Assembly (NCBI GenBank): GCA_030655735.1
Contig: JAUSPK010000042.1
Location: 1 to 21,936 of the forward strand
DNA: 21,936 nucleotides
Origin: Syntrophales bacterium
Lineage (GTDB): Bacteria; Desulfobacterota; Syntrophia; Syntrophales; UBA2210
Direction of reading: 5' to 3'
The translations under genes and the position numbers were made by a program. Below the pieces are notes generated by a model. It ran no database searches. It was given only the letters and a program-made list of their open reading frames with translations, and had not been told where the DNA came from. Shown piece by piece: positions 1 through 7,196 of the stretch (its first letter is position 1; every line of letters starts with the position of its first letter).

Positions 1-184
1 TCGCATAGGCCAGCTCCAGGGGCTCGCTCGTCTCTTCCGTCCCCACCGCGGCGTTCCAGAGCACATCCTCATTGCCGAGTCTCTGCACCTTCGGCGCCTC
101 CGCCGGACTATAGCCGGCGAAGAGGGCCGCAATGCCAACAGCCAGAGCCCCCATTCCGTATTCAATGAATTGTCGTCTGTCCAT
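1..184 (-). CDS. N-terminal part of a Tat-like exported protein, window-truncated
   Basis: Only about 61 codons are inside the window; the gene runs off the left edge. The ATG at 184 is preceded by AAGGAT four bases upstream, and the gene overlaps the end of the TorD-like chaperone by 23 bases, so it is translationally coupled to the reductase operon. The N-terminus has a twin-arginine-like motif (DRRQF, residues 2-6) followed by a hydrophobic stretch up to about residue 24, then a polar region with VLWNAA. In Mo-reductase operons this position usually holds a membrane anchor (NrfD/PsrC) or a heme-binding gamma subunit. The exported start with one hydrophobic segment fits the latter (ethylbenzene/DMS dehydrogenase gamma-like) better, but too little is visible to decide. 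The family is unassigned. Confidence 0.6.
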   Translation of the reverse strand, partial: MDRRQFIEYGMGALAVGIAALFAGYSPAEAPKVQRLGNEDVLWNAAVGTEETSEPLELAYA

Positions 185-806
185 GGGTATCCTTTATATC
201 TTTCTGTTCGTTTTCTAAAAACATGTCGATCAGCTCGACTGTTACCCGGTAAAAGGGTTTCGGCCTCGCCAGCGCAAGCTCCTCTCTGAGATTCGGGATC
301 CAGTCGAGATGGTCGGTTATGAAGCTTTGAATCTGCTCGGAGGTTCCGTCGCGATAGAGGAGGGCGAGGAATTCAAGCTCCAGGATCAGGTGATCGGGGG
401 TGCTCCGAAACTCCTCTGGAACCTCCAGAGATGCCTCCCGGTACACATCCAGGAGATGAACCGCTGGGTCTCCCATGACAAGCCCCTTCGATGCGGCGAA
501 CACCATGCCGCATTTCTTGTCGCCCGCCCAGGGTTTATACGTCGACTCCACCAACGAAACCGTCTTCCCCCGGTAGGATCCGAAGAGACGCTGATATTCC
601 TTTGTAAGGGCAGACAGAGATCTCTTCATGCCTTTTCTTCCGAGAAGCGTTGTCAGCAATTGTGGCTTTTCTCCCCACCGGGAAACGCCCTCGGTGAGGA
701 ACGATCGAAGCCCCTGCTGTTCCAGATCGGCCAGCAGGCCCTGGTCCGGCGGCGCCAGGAGCGACGCGGCAAAGGTGCAGAAGGTTTCTTTCTCGTTCGT
801 GGTCAC
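162..806 (-). CDS. TorD/DmsD-family redox-enzyme maturation chaperone
   Basis: This 214-residue all-helical protein is of the TorD/NarJ-like family, cytoplasmic chaperones that bind the Tat signal of a molybdoenzyme and hold it for cofactor insertion before export. The family signature is visible: EYQRLF at 70-75, VESTYKPW at 86-93 (the usual Y/E-S-x-Y element) and PDHLILELEFLALL at 137-150. The start is a GTG at 806 with only a weak ribosome site, 5 bases after the stop of the Fe-S subunit gene; the next internal Met is at residue 60 and would remove conserved sequence, so GTG is preferred. Its client is very likely the Tat-signal molybdopterin subunit encoded two genes upstream. Stop TGA. 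Confidence 0.88.
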   Translation of the reverse strand: MTTNEKETFCTFAASLLAPPDQGLLADLEQQGLRSFLTEGVSRWGEKPQLLTTLLGRKGMKRSLSALTKEYQRLFGSYRGKTVSLVESTYKPWAGDKKCGMVFAASKGLVMGDPAVHLLDVYREASLEVPEEFRSTPDHLILELEFLALLYRDGTSEQIQSFITDHLDWIPNLREELALARPKPFYRVTVELIDMFLENEQKDIKDTHGQTTIH

Positions 807-811
807 TATTC

Positions 812-1357
812 TCAGGCCTTTCGATAATAAATACGGGGCTTGGTGTTCAGCGTGCCCTTGAAGCGCCGCAGGTGGTGCCGATTTTTGGCGATGTACCGGG
901 AGATATCGCTTTCGGGGTCATCCATGTCACCGAAGATGCGCACACCGGTCATACAGGTCGTCACGCAGGCAGGGACTCCCCCCTCTTCCACAAATTCGAT
1001 ACAGAAGCGGCACTTCTCCACGAAGCCCTTTTCGTTGATGATACGGACGTCGTACGGGCAGGCGGCGATGCAGTACTTACAGCCGATGCAGTCTGTCGGA
1101 TTCACCAGGACGACCCCGTCGGCGCGCTTGTAGGAGGCCCCTGTAGGGCACACCGAAACGCAGGGGGGGGTGTCACAGTGCTGGCACTGTATCGGCTGAA
1201 ACTCCCGCTGAACGTCGGGGAAGGTGCCGTACTCCCGCTCATCCAGAAAATTATACGCGGCGGTCGCCACCAGATTGTTCTGGTTCTGGCAGGCCACGCG
1301 ACAGGCGTAGCAGCCTACGCATTTCGTTTCGTCAATGACCATTCCGTATCGCGGCAT
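812..1357 (-). CDS. Four [4Fe-4S] electron-transfer subunit (PsrB/PhsB/DmsB type)
   Basis: This 181-residue ferredoxin-like subunit passes electrons between a quinol- or cytochrome-linked partner and the molybdopterin subunit. Sixteen cysteines form four clusters: C13/16/19/23, C58/61/66/70, C90/93/96/100 and C116/119/131/135, the standard arrangement of DmsB/PsrB/TtrB proteins. The C-terminal element with KPRIYYRKA is also typical. It has no signal peptide of its own, so it should be exported together with the Tat-tagged catalytic subunit. The ATG at 1357 follows AGGGA at good spacing, 11 bases after the catalytic-subunit stop. The length is within the normal range and no cysteine is missing. 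It cannot be assigned to one substrate from sequence alone. Confidence 0.95.
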   Translation of the reverse strand: MPRYGMVIDETKCVGCYACRVACQNQNNLVATAAYNFLDEREYGTFPDVQREFQPIQCQHCDTPPCVSVCPTGASYKRADGVVLVNPTDCIGCKYCIAACPYDVRIINEKGFVEKCRFCIEFVEEGGVPACVTTCMTGVRIFGDMDDPESDISRYIAKNRHHLRRFKGTLNTKPRIYYRKA

Positions 1358-1368
1358 AGGGTTCCCTC

Positions 1369-3555
1369 TCAGGCCTTTTTCAAGGTTACGATGATTTCCG
1401 AAGACATGGCATGCCCTACCGCCGGATCAAACCGCGTGGGGAGGAAATCATTATACGACACGCCCTGATCGTAGGCCGTCGTCAGATGCTTGGAAAATAT
1501 CCCGTAGCCGCTGGGAAGCCAGACGCAGGATGGATGAAGCCCCTCCGTCAGCCTGACCCTGATCTTCCCTTTGCCGACCAGGGAGGTAATCTGCACCAGG
1601 TCTCCGTCATCAAGGCCCAGCTTTTCAGCGCGGGCGCGATTTATCCACAGGCGGATCAAATCGTAGCGGTGACTGATTGCCATCAGGTAGGACGTATTGG
1701 CCGTCATGGCATGGGTGTGGTTGGCCTGCTTGCCGTGGATAAGGCGGAACGAATGAGGGTCCTCTTCATCCGGCGAGACCAGCGGCGCCTCCCAGCGGGG
1801 GATCGGTGGGTACCCGAGCCTCTCAAGGGTGGCGGAATAGATCTCCACCTTTCCCGACGGCGTATTAAGCTTGCCGCATCCTTGCTTCCACACCTCTCCA
1901 ACCGGCAGCACCCCCTTGGCCTTCAGCTCAGCCAGGGAAACTCCCAGGGGTTGCAGCCGCAGTTCGTTAGCCTCCTCCAGGGTGAAATTGAAATAACGGC
2001 CCACACCCATCGCCTTGCCGAGTTCGGTGATGATCTGAAATCCGGAACGGGTATCGAAGACGGGTTCTACGGCCTTCTGCGGCAGGGTGACCTGGGCCTG
2101 CTTCCCCGAATGGTTGGTATCTACCGCCTCATCCGCCTCGACATAGAATGGCGCCGGCAGGACGTAGTGGGCGATAGAGGCGGTTTCCGACAGAAAGGGG
2201 TCGATAACCACCAGGAGCTCCAGCTTCTTGTATCCGGCGATGACCCGTTTGGGGTTGGGATTCGTACGGAGCGGGTTGTTGTGGTAGACAAAACCGCACT
2301 TCAGCTTTCCGCGCAGGGCCAGCTCGGGGATGGCATGAGAGATGCCGTCCCCGTAGGCGCCTAGGGGATATCGTCCGGGCATCCCCGTCCCGTCGGCCTT
2401 TGGCACGAGCGGCCCTTCCGGCACGGGATGCACCGGTTGCAGCTCCCCCAGTTCGGCCGATTTGGCAAAGTAGACGCCGCCGGTGCGGTCGATATTTCCC
2501 AGGAGGCTGTTGAGGATGGCCACGGCCCGGGCGGTCTGAAAACTGTTCAGATACTGTGAGCCGAAGGCCCCGTGGTAGCCGCAGTGTACCAGTGACCGGG
2601 GCTTCTCCCCGGCCATCTGCCGGGCGACCCGGGCGATGGTCTCGGCGGGGATATCGCAGACCTTCTCGGCCCACTGGGGTGGATAGTTGATAATCTCGTT
2701 TTCCAGCTGATCGAATCCGACGGTGTGCTGCTCGACAAAATCGGCATCGTAGAGCTTCTCCTCGACGATCACGTTGATCATTGCCAGCAGGAGCGCCAGG
2801 TCGGTTCCCGGCTTTACGGGGAGCCACTCATCGGCGAGGATTGCCGTCTCGTTGCATCGAGGGTCGACGACGACCAGCTTGGCCCCCTCCTCCCGGGCCT
2901 TGACGATATCCTTTACCTGCCCCAGATCGATTCCGGCGGCGGGATTCCGGCCGACGATCATAATGAACCGGGCATTCTTGAGATCATTCGACGGCAGTTT
3001 GCCTGTGGTGAAATTCCAGCCGGCGTTGCGGGCGGTATAACAGGTGGAGCCGTGGGTGAAGTAGTGAGGGCTCCTCATGGCGTGCATCAGGCGCAGGGCG
3101 TATGCATGGTTGGGCTGGGGAAAATTCACCCAGAAGATCGTGTCGGGGCTGTTGTCCAGAAGGAGGGTGTTGATCTTCTGCCCGATCTCTTTGTATGCCT
3201 GCTCCCAGGAGATGGGTTCGAAGCGTCCGTTGACCCGCTTCAGGGGGCCGCGGACTCGGTTGGGGTTGTAGAGATCATGGAGATACCCATGTCCCTTCGG
3301 GCAGAGCACCCCCTGGTTTCCGTTGGCCTCCTTGTTCCCCTCGATCCTCCAGATACGACCGTTCTTGACAAAAGCGAAGATGGCGCACCGATTTCCGCAA
3401 CCGTTGCAGAGGGTGGGTACCCGTTTAACCGGCGCCTGCTCGCTCGCCAGGGCCCATCTACGGAAATCCAGGGTTCCCATGGAGAGGGCAACCGTCGTGG
3501 CCGCAGTCCCTTTCAGGAAGCTGCGACGCGAGATTGTGAACTGTTTGTGATCCAT
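1369..3555 (-). CDS. Tat-exported molybdopterin oxidoreductase catalytic subunit, PsrA/PhsA-like
   Basis: This 728-residue bis-MGD enzyme of the DMSO reductase superfamily is predicted to be periplasmic. Tat motif SRRSFLK is at residues 9-15, followed by a short hydrophobic stretch. The Fe-S motif is C50, C53, C57 and C85. Segment HGSTCYTARN puts a cysteine (C172) at the Mo-ligand position, as in polysulfide/thiosulfate reductase and related families, so a sulfur or related oxyanion substrate is plausible. I chose ATG 3555, with GAGGGG just upstream, over a TTG 30 bases earlier that has no ribosome site; the ATG also places the Tat motif at the normal distance from the start. It is followed by the Fe-S and chaperone genes. 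A rhodanese gene lies upstream beyond a terminator, in keeping with sulfur chemistry. Arsenate, selenate or tetrathionate reductase activity is not excluded. Confidence 0.93.
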   Translation of the reverse strand: MDHKQFTISRRSFLKGTAATTVALSMGTLDFRRWALASEQAPVKRVPTLCNGCGNRCAIFAFVKNGRIWRIEGNKEANGNQGVLCPKGHGYLHDLYNPNRVRGPLKRVNGRFEPISWEQAYKEIGQKINTLLLDNSPDTIFWVNFPQPNHAYALRLMHAMRSPHYFTHGSTCYTARNAGWNFTTGKLPSNDLKNARFIMIVGRNPAAGIDLGQVKDIVKAREEGAKLVVVDPRCNETAILADEWLPVKPGTDLALLLAMINVIVEEKLYDADFVEQHTVGFDQLENEIINYPPQWAEKVCDIPAETIARVARQMAGEKPRSLVHCGYHGAFGSQYLNSFQTARAVAILNSLLGNIDRTGGVYFAKSAELGELQPVHPVPEGPLVPKADGTGMPGRYPLGAYGDGISHAIPELALRGKLKCGFVYHNNPLRTNPNPKRVIAGYKKLELLVVIDPFLSETASIAHYVLPAPFYVEADEAVDTNHSGKQAQVTLPQKAVEPVFDTRSGFQIITELGKAMGVGRYFNFTLEEANELRLQPLGVSLAELKAKGVLPVGEVWKQGCGKLNTPSGKVEIYSATLERLGYPPIPRWEAPLVSPDEEDPHSFRLIHGKQANHTHAMTANTSYLMAISHRYDLIRLWINRARAEKLGLDDGDLVQITSLVGKGKIRVRLTEGLHPSCVWLPSGYGIFSKHLTTAYDQGVSYNDFLPTRFDPAVGHAMSSEIIVTLKKA

Positions 3556-3586
3556 ACGCCCCTCGATCTGGTACGAATCGGGCAAG

Positions 3587-3628
3587 AAAAAATGTGGGCA
3601 CCCGCACAGAGTGTCTGTAGGTGCCCAC
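3587..3628 (-). terminator. Rho-independent terminator after the rhodanese gene
   Basis: A 9-bp perfect stem (GTGGGCACC at 3594-3602 with GGTGCCCAC at 3620-3628) encloses a second short pairing (ACAGA/TCTGT on the transcript). In the minus direction it is followed by a run of six T within one base (plus-strand A run 3587-3592). It lies 12 bases after the TAA at 3641 and 32 bases before the reductase start codon. It therefore separates the rhodanese from the reductase genes, or acts as a leaky terminator that attenuates them, since no separate promoter is visible in the short gap. Confidence 0.85.
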
Positions 3629-3640
3629 CACAGCGGTTGT

Positions 3641-3721
3641 TTAACGTTCTACCGGATAGCCGGCCATCACCCAGCCCGCGTCTGCGAGCGGCACCAGGAT
3701 GACATTTGTCTAACCCATGTC
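3641..3721 (-). other. In-frame rhodanese C-terminus beyond two TAG codons
   Basis: Directly after the TAG at 3722-3724 the same reading frame continues as D-M-G, a second TAG (3710-3712), then 22 residues (TNVILVPL...WVMAGYPVER) and a TAA at 3641-3643. This matches the normal end of a rhodanese domain, where a Gly-aromatic-x-x-V strand is followed by a Trp helix and GxPV. The second TAG sits where an aromatic residue (Tyr/Phe) is usual. No base is missing or added. The terminator lies immediately after the TAA, so this segment belongs to the gene as it was originally built. Confidence 0.85.
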
Positions 3722-4090
3722 CTACAGGACCTTGGTGGCCAAAGCAGCCCGTCCACCCGATGCACAGTAGACGTAGATCTTGGCGTTCAGGTCGGGAATC
3801 GCCTTGGCCACCTTGAACTCCAGGAGTCCGCGTGGGACGTTAATCGCCCCGGGCAGGTGACCGGCAGCAAATTCACCGGGCTCGCGGACGTCAAGGATAA
3901 TGGCCTTCTCCTTTTTGTCGATAGCGGCCTTCAGATCATCAGCGGACGCGGACTTCACCGCCGCCTTTGCCGTGGAGACCATCCCTTTTACCACAGATGC
4001 GGGATCCTGCAGGGCTGTCGCAACACCTACAGCGGAAAACGCCAGAGCCAGCACGGCCACCACAATTACAATTCTTTTATACATGCTCAT
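3722..4090 (-). CDS. Exported rhodanese-domain protein, interrupted by amber codons
   Basis: The reading frame to the first TAG encodes 122 residues. A signal peptide covers residues 1 to about 26 (cleavage near VATA), a low-complexity helix follows, and the rhodanese fold starts near residue 48 (LDVREPGEF at 66-74, GHLPGAINVP at 78-87). The active-site loop is intact: catalytic Cys109 in CASGGRA, 109-115. Rhodaneses carry sulfane sulfur as a Cys persulfide; a periplasmic one beside a PsrA/PhsA-like reductase could deliver or accept sulfur. The frame stops inside the fold, and the missing helix and strand lie in frame beyond two TAG codons, giving 150 codons to TAA. ATG 4090 is chosen because AAGGAG lies 6-7 bases upstream; an ATG at 4108 has no ribosome site. 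It may be a recent pseudogene or be read through. Confidence 0.85.
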   Translation of the reverse strand: MSMYKRIVIVVAVLALAFSAVGVATALQDPASVVKGMVSTAKAAVKSASADDLKAAIDKKEKAIILDVREPGEFAAGHLPGAINVPRGLLEFKVAKAIPDLNAKIYVYCASGGRAALATKVL

Positions 4091-4153
4091 GGAACTCTCC
4101 TTTCTCATGTAGGGATAGGAATTCGAACACTCCCACTATTTTATATTGAAGAT

Positions 4154-4182
4154 AACATATAGACGGGGATATCGTGTGTCAA
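4154..4182 (-). promoter_or_regulatory. Sigma70-like promoter of the rhodanese gene
   Basis: On the minus strand TTGACA (plus 4177-4182) and TATGTT (plus 4154-4159) are separated by 17 bases, about 65 bases upstream of the ATG. The -35 box is perfect and the -10 box matches at four of six positions. It lies in AT-rich sequence unlike the surrounding genes. Confidence 0.75.
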
Positions 4183-4279
4183 TGTAATAAAATAATTCGC
4201 ACTGATCACCAGGGCTTGTTCCCCTTTTAAGGAGAATGCAGAATCTTCGGGCTGAATGGTGTTAGTGTTAAAGGATCTT

Positions 4280-4315
4280 GCCTTTGGAAAGGCTGGAGAT
4301 ATGCGTGAATCACGC
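4280..4315 (-). other. Two short hairpins after the ABC operon
   Basis: Two perfect small inverted repeats follow the ATPase gene: GCCTTT/AAAGGC with a 2-base loop (4280-4293) and GCGTGA/TCACGC with a 1-base loop (4303-4315). Neither is followed by a T run on the minus strand, so they are not classical intrinsic terminators. They may protect the 3' end of the transcript. A third imperfect palindrome lies at 4219-4236. Confidence 0.4.
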
Positions 4316-4340
4316 CCTGTCGAAGTGTTATACGAGAATG

Positions 4341-5393
4341 TCAGGGCTTGGATAGCACCTTGATCCACTTGAGCATCAGGGCGACATGAACGCGATCGCC
4401 AACGGCGAGACCCATTCGCTGCGCAACCTCCGTCGGCTGTTCGGCCAGGATGGTATGCCCGGTAACCCGTAAGCGGATCAGTGTGTGCCCCATCGATGGT
4501 GTCAACCGATCAATCCGGCCGATATATCGGTTGATATGCGGACCGGGGATGGGATTCTTTGACAGATAGACATCGCGTGGCAGGATGGCCACCTTCCTGA
4601 CCGTCTCCCCGTCGTCGGGGACAACGATGACCAGATCGCCGCTTCTGATTTCCGCCAGCCCTCGTGTAAGCCTCCGGTGCGTATCGCAGGGAAAGATGTT
4701 GGGTGAACCGATAAATTCGGCCACACGCTTAGACCTAGGCGAAAAAAAGACATCTTCCGGCCGTGACAGCTGCTCGATAGCCCCGTCATGCATAACGGCT
4801 ATCCTGTCGGCCATCTCTTCCGCCTCACGCTGGTTGTGTGTCACGTACACGGTCGTTATTCCCAGTTTCTGCTGTATAGCCTTGATCTCTCTCTGAAGAT
4901 AGATGGATGTTCCGCGGTCAAGGCTGGTAAACGGCTCATCAAGGAGCAGCGCCTGCGGCTGTGTAGCCAGTGCACGCGCGATGGCCACCTTCTGCCGTTC
5001 CCCCCCGCTTAACGTGCCGACATAACGGTGCGCGATATTCCCGAGCCCCCAGGTATGCAGCAGGCTGTTGATTCGCGCCTCGCTGTCCTCACCGTTTCGC
5101 TTCTGCGCATTCAGACCAAAGGCGACATTTTCTTGTACGCTCAGGTGGGGGAAGAGAGCCAGATTCTGAAAGACGTACCCGATATTTCGGCGGTAGGGCG
5201 GTAGCTCGTCAATCTGTGCTCCATTAAAAAGGACATTGCCTTCGTATGGTATAAGACCGGCAATAACATTCAGCAGGGTCGTCTTCCCGGCCCCGTTGGG
5301 TCCGAGAACGACAAGGAATTCTCCGTCGTGGATCTTCAAATCGATGTTGTGCAGGATGAAATTGCTCACCCCTCGCAGTTCGATACCGGGCAT
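4341..5393 (-). CDS. ABC importer ATPase with ModC-like TOBE tail
   Basis: This 350-residue ATPase has Walker A GPNGAGKTT (31-39), Q-loop Q76, signature LSGGE (128-132), Walker B LLLDEP (149-154) and switch His186. Beyond residue about 230 comes a C-terminal extension ending in a TOBE-like fold (about 285-345, with GDRVHVALMLKWIKVL near the end), as in ModC, WtpC and PotA ATPases. The neighbouring permease and binding protein look like the SsuC/TauC and NMT1 classes, whose usual ATPases are about 100 residues shorter and lack this domain. The TOBE tail suggests an anion or regulatory ligand such as molybdate or tungstate, but this is inference. ATG 5393 follows the permease stop by one base, with GGAG inside the permease end. 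Confidence 0.9.
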   Translation of the reverse strand: MPGIELRGVSNFILHNIDLKIHDGEFLVVLGPNGAGKTTLLNVIAGLIPYEGNVLFNGAQIDELPPYRRNIGYVFQNLALFPHLSVQENVAFGLNAQKRNGEDSEARINSLLHTWGLGNIAHRYVGTLSGGERQKVAIARALATQPQALLLDEPFTSLDRGTSIYLQREIKAIQQKLGITTVYVTHNQREAEEMADRIAVMHDGAIEQLSRPEDVFFSPRSKRVAEFIGSPNIFPCDTHRRLTRGLAEIRSGDLVIVVPDDGETVRKVAILPRDVYLSKNPIPGPHINRYIGRIDRLTPSMGHTLIRLRVTGHTILAEQPTEVAQRMGLAVGDRVHVALMLKWIKVLSKP

Positions 5394-5394
5394 G

Positions 5395-6147
5395 TCATCT
5401 CCACCTGGCGGTCATGGTATGTTCCATATATATAAAGAAGCGCTCGAAGACAAAACACATGGCGGACAGTATGATAAGACATACGATGATAATGTCGACC
5501 CGTACCAGGCTTTCCGCCTGCATGAGAAGGCTCCCGATCCCGGTCGGAATCGCCACCATTTCAGCGGCGATGATCACCCGCCATGCCATTCCTGATACGA
5601 GTCTCAGCCCGGTAAAGATGTTGGGGAACGCCAGAGGGATGATGACATGCGTCAGGATATACCATTCCGTGGCGCCCAGGGTCCGGGCGACCTGCATATA
5701 GTTGCTGTCGATCCCCTTGATGCCGGTGATGGTGTTGTAACAGACGGGGAAAAAGCAGGCGATGAATATGATGGCAATCGGCAGCAATTCGTTGATCCCG
5801 ATCCAAAGCATCAGAAGGGGGAGCCATCCGAGGGCGGGTATCGGGTAGAGCAGGCTGATGACGGGGCCGAAGGCGTTTTCGGCGACCTTCTTCCACCCCA
5901 TGAGGGTTCCGACGATGAAACCGCACAACGAACCGGCCGTGAAACCGATGAGAACCCGAATCAGGGAGGGAAAGAAGTTTTTCCCCAGGACACCGTTTGC
6001 GGCAAGGGAAAAGAATTCCCGGACCACCCCGGTAAAGGGGGGAAAGAAAAAACTGCTGGGAGCGAGATGGAGGCGTGCGACTGCCTCCCACAGGCCGAGT
6101 AGAACCAGGATCGGGAGTACTCCAGATATGAACCTTGATTTATTCAT
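5395..6147 (-). CDS. ABC importer permease, SsuC/TauC/NitT family
   Basis: This 250-residue inner-membrane protein has about six hydrophobic segments. It carries the family's PIPALGWLPLLMLWIG segment and a cytoplasmic coupling loop (ARTLGATEWYILTHVIIPLAFP) that docks to the ATPase. SsuC/TauC/NrtB-type permeases import sulfonates, nitrate, cyanate, thiamine precursors and similar small molecules. The start ATG at 6147 overlaps the stop of the binding-protein gene (ATGAATAA), so the two are translationally coupled; the ATPase gene follows after one base. The length is normal for the family and no defect is seen. The substrate cannot be read from the sequence. Confidence 0.92.
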   Translation of the reverse strand: MNKSRFISGVLPILVLLGLWEAVARLHLAPSSFFFPPFTGVVREFFSLAANGVLGKNFFPSLIRVLIGFTAGSLCGFIVGTLMGWKKVAENAFGPVISLLYPIPALGWLPLLMLWIGINELLPIAIIFIACFFPVCYNTITGIKGIDSNYMQVARTLGATEWYILTHVIIPLAFPNIFTGLRLVSGMAWRVIIAAEMVAIPTGIGSLLMQAESLVRVDIIIVCLIILSAMCFVFERFFIYMEHTMTARWR

Positions 6148-7183
6148 CGCTCAGAGGGCCCGCAAGGAGCGATCGGGCATCGACGCCATCTTGTATATAG
6201 CCTAACCGCTCGATATAATTGATGATGTCTTGAACCATGCCGGGGTCAATGTCCGTGCGAAATTCGATTCTCTCCATTGAACGGAGCAGGACCTCCGGTG
6301 TAATCTCTGTCGTGCCGTTCCTCCCTGCCGGGGTGCCGTGCGAAAACTTTTTCCCCTCGATGGAAAATTTCCGGGCCAGTATCCGCGCCGTCTCCTCCCT
6401 GTTCAAGTTGATCCAGTCCGTTGCCTTCTGTGTCACCGCCACCAGCTTTCTCACGCTCTCGGGATCGGCCTGTATGAGTTCTTCTCTGACGACCAGGACG
6501 CTCCCCTGCATGCCGGGCCAGACATCCCGGCTCGTGAGCAGCATTTTCGCGCCGCCGCTCTCGGTCATGGTTGCCCAGTGCTCCGGCAGAAAGGCCGCGT
6601 CGAGCTGGCCGGTCCTCATGGCCAGGATCTGCCGGGACGGCTTCATGCGCCGTACATTCTTCAATACCTTCTTCTCATCGAGGTGGTAGGTGTCGATCGT
6701 CTTGTGCATCAGGACATCCACGGCGCCCCCCTCCCTGACACAGCCGATACGTATCGAGGGGTCTTCCAACTCCTTGACGGTCCTGATCCGCTCCGGATTC
6801 ACTACGAGGCCGTATCCGTACCGGTGGGTTCCCGCGACGATCCGTATCGGTACCCCCGCGTTTTTGTATACGTTAATGGCCGGCACCAGACATATATACG
6901 CCGCCTGGATATCCCCCCTGGCCAGGGCCGCGGCCAGGGCCATCCCCGTCTCATAGCTTTCGTAGGCGTGGATATTGAGACCGGCACTGGTGAACCAGCC
7001 CTTCTCCATCGCCACGTAGGCGCAGGCGGCATGATCCATGAACTCGACGGCGATACCGATCGAGGGGGCAGTGCCGTCTTGGCGGTCTTCAGCACATGCG
7101 GGTTGCCACAGCAGAACAGCCATCAGTGCCGTTATCAGAAGCAGAACAACGTGAAGGGCTTTTGATTGTAACCGTGCATGCAT
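6140..7183 (-). CDS. Periplasmic substrate-binding protein, NMT1/TauA/SsuA-like
   Basis: This 347-residue binding protein has an N-terminal signal peptide (cleavage near QPACA-ED, residue about 32), then a two-lobed NMT1-type fold: an IGIAVEFMDHAAC segment at the start, a GLVVNPERIRTVKEL hinge region, and the DAAFLPEHWA segment typical of nitrate/sulfonate/thiamine-precursor binding proteins. It captures a small solute for the permease and ATPase encoded next. ATG 7183 is chosen over ATG 7210 because AAGGGGAG lies 7 bases upstream and the signal peptide then has normal length. The gap after the DUF364 gene is 13 bases, so co-transcription is nearly certain. The ligand is unknown; the association with a Mo/W enzyme and a putative metal-chelation protein makes an oxyanion, metal chelate or organic precursor possible. 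Confidence 0.88.
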   Translation of the reverse strand: MHARLQSKALHVVLLLITALMAVLLWQPACAEDRQDGTAPSIGIAVEFMDHAACAYVAMEKGWFTSAGLNIHAYESYETGMALAAALARGDIQAAYICLVPAINVYKNAGVPIRIVAGTHRYGYGLVVNPERIRTVKELEDPSIRIGCVREGGAVDVLMHKTIDTYHLDEKKVLKNVRRMKPSRQILAMRTGQLDAAFLPEHWATMTESGGAKMLLTSRDVWPGMQGSVLVVREELIQADPESVRKLVAVTQKATDWINLNREETARILARKFSIEGKKFSHGTPAGRNGTTEITPEVLLRSMERIEFRTDIDPGMVQDIINYIERLGYIQDGVDARSLLAGPLSDE

Positions 7184-7196
7184 GAAGCAGCTCCCC

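Noticed and set aside
1411..3702. Plus-strand frames of 317 and 325 codons opposite the reductase gene.
   Set aside because: They are antisense shadows of the PsrA/PhsA-like gene without conserved motifs.
4141..4368. A 75-codon minus-strand frame after the ATPase gene.
   Set aside because: It covers the rhodanese promoter and the hairpins, overlaps the ATPase end and has no ribosome site or homology.
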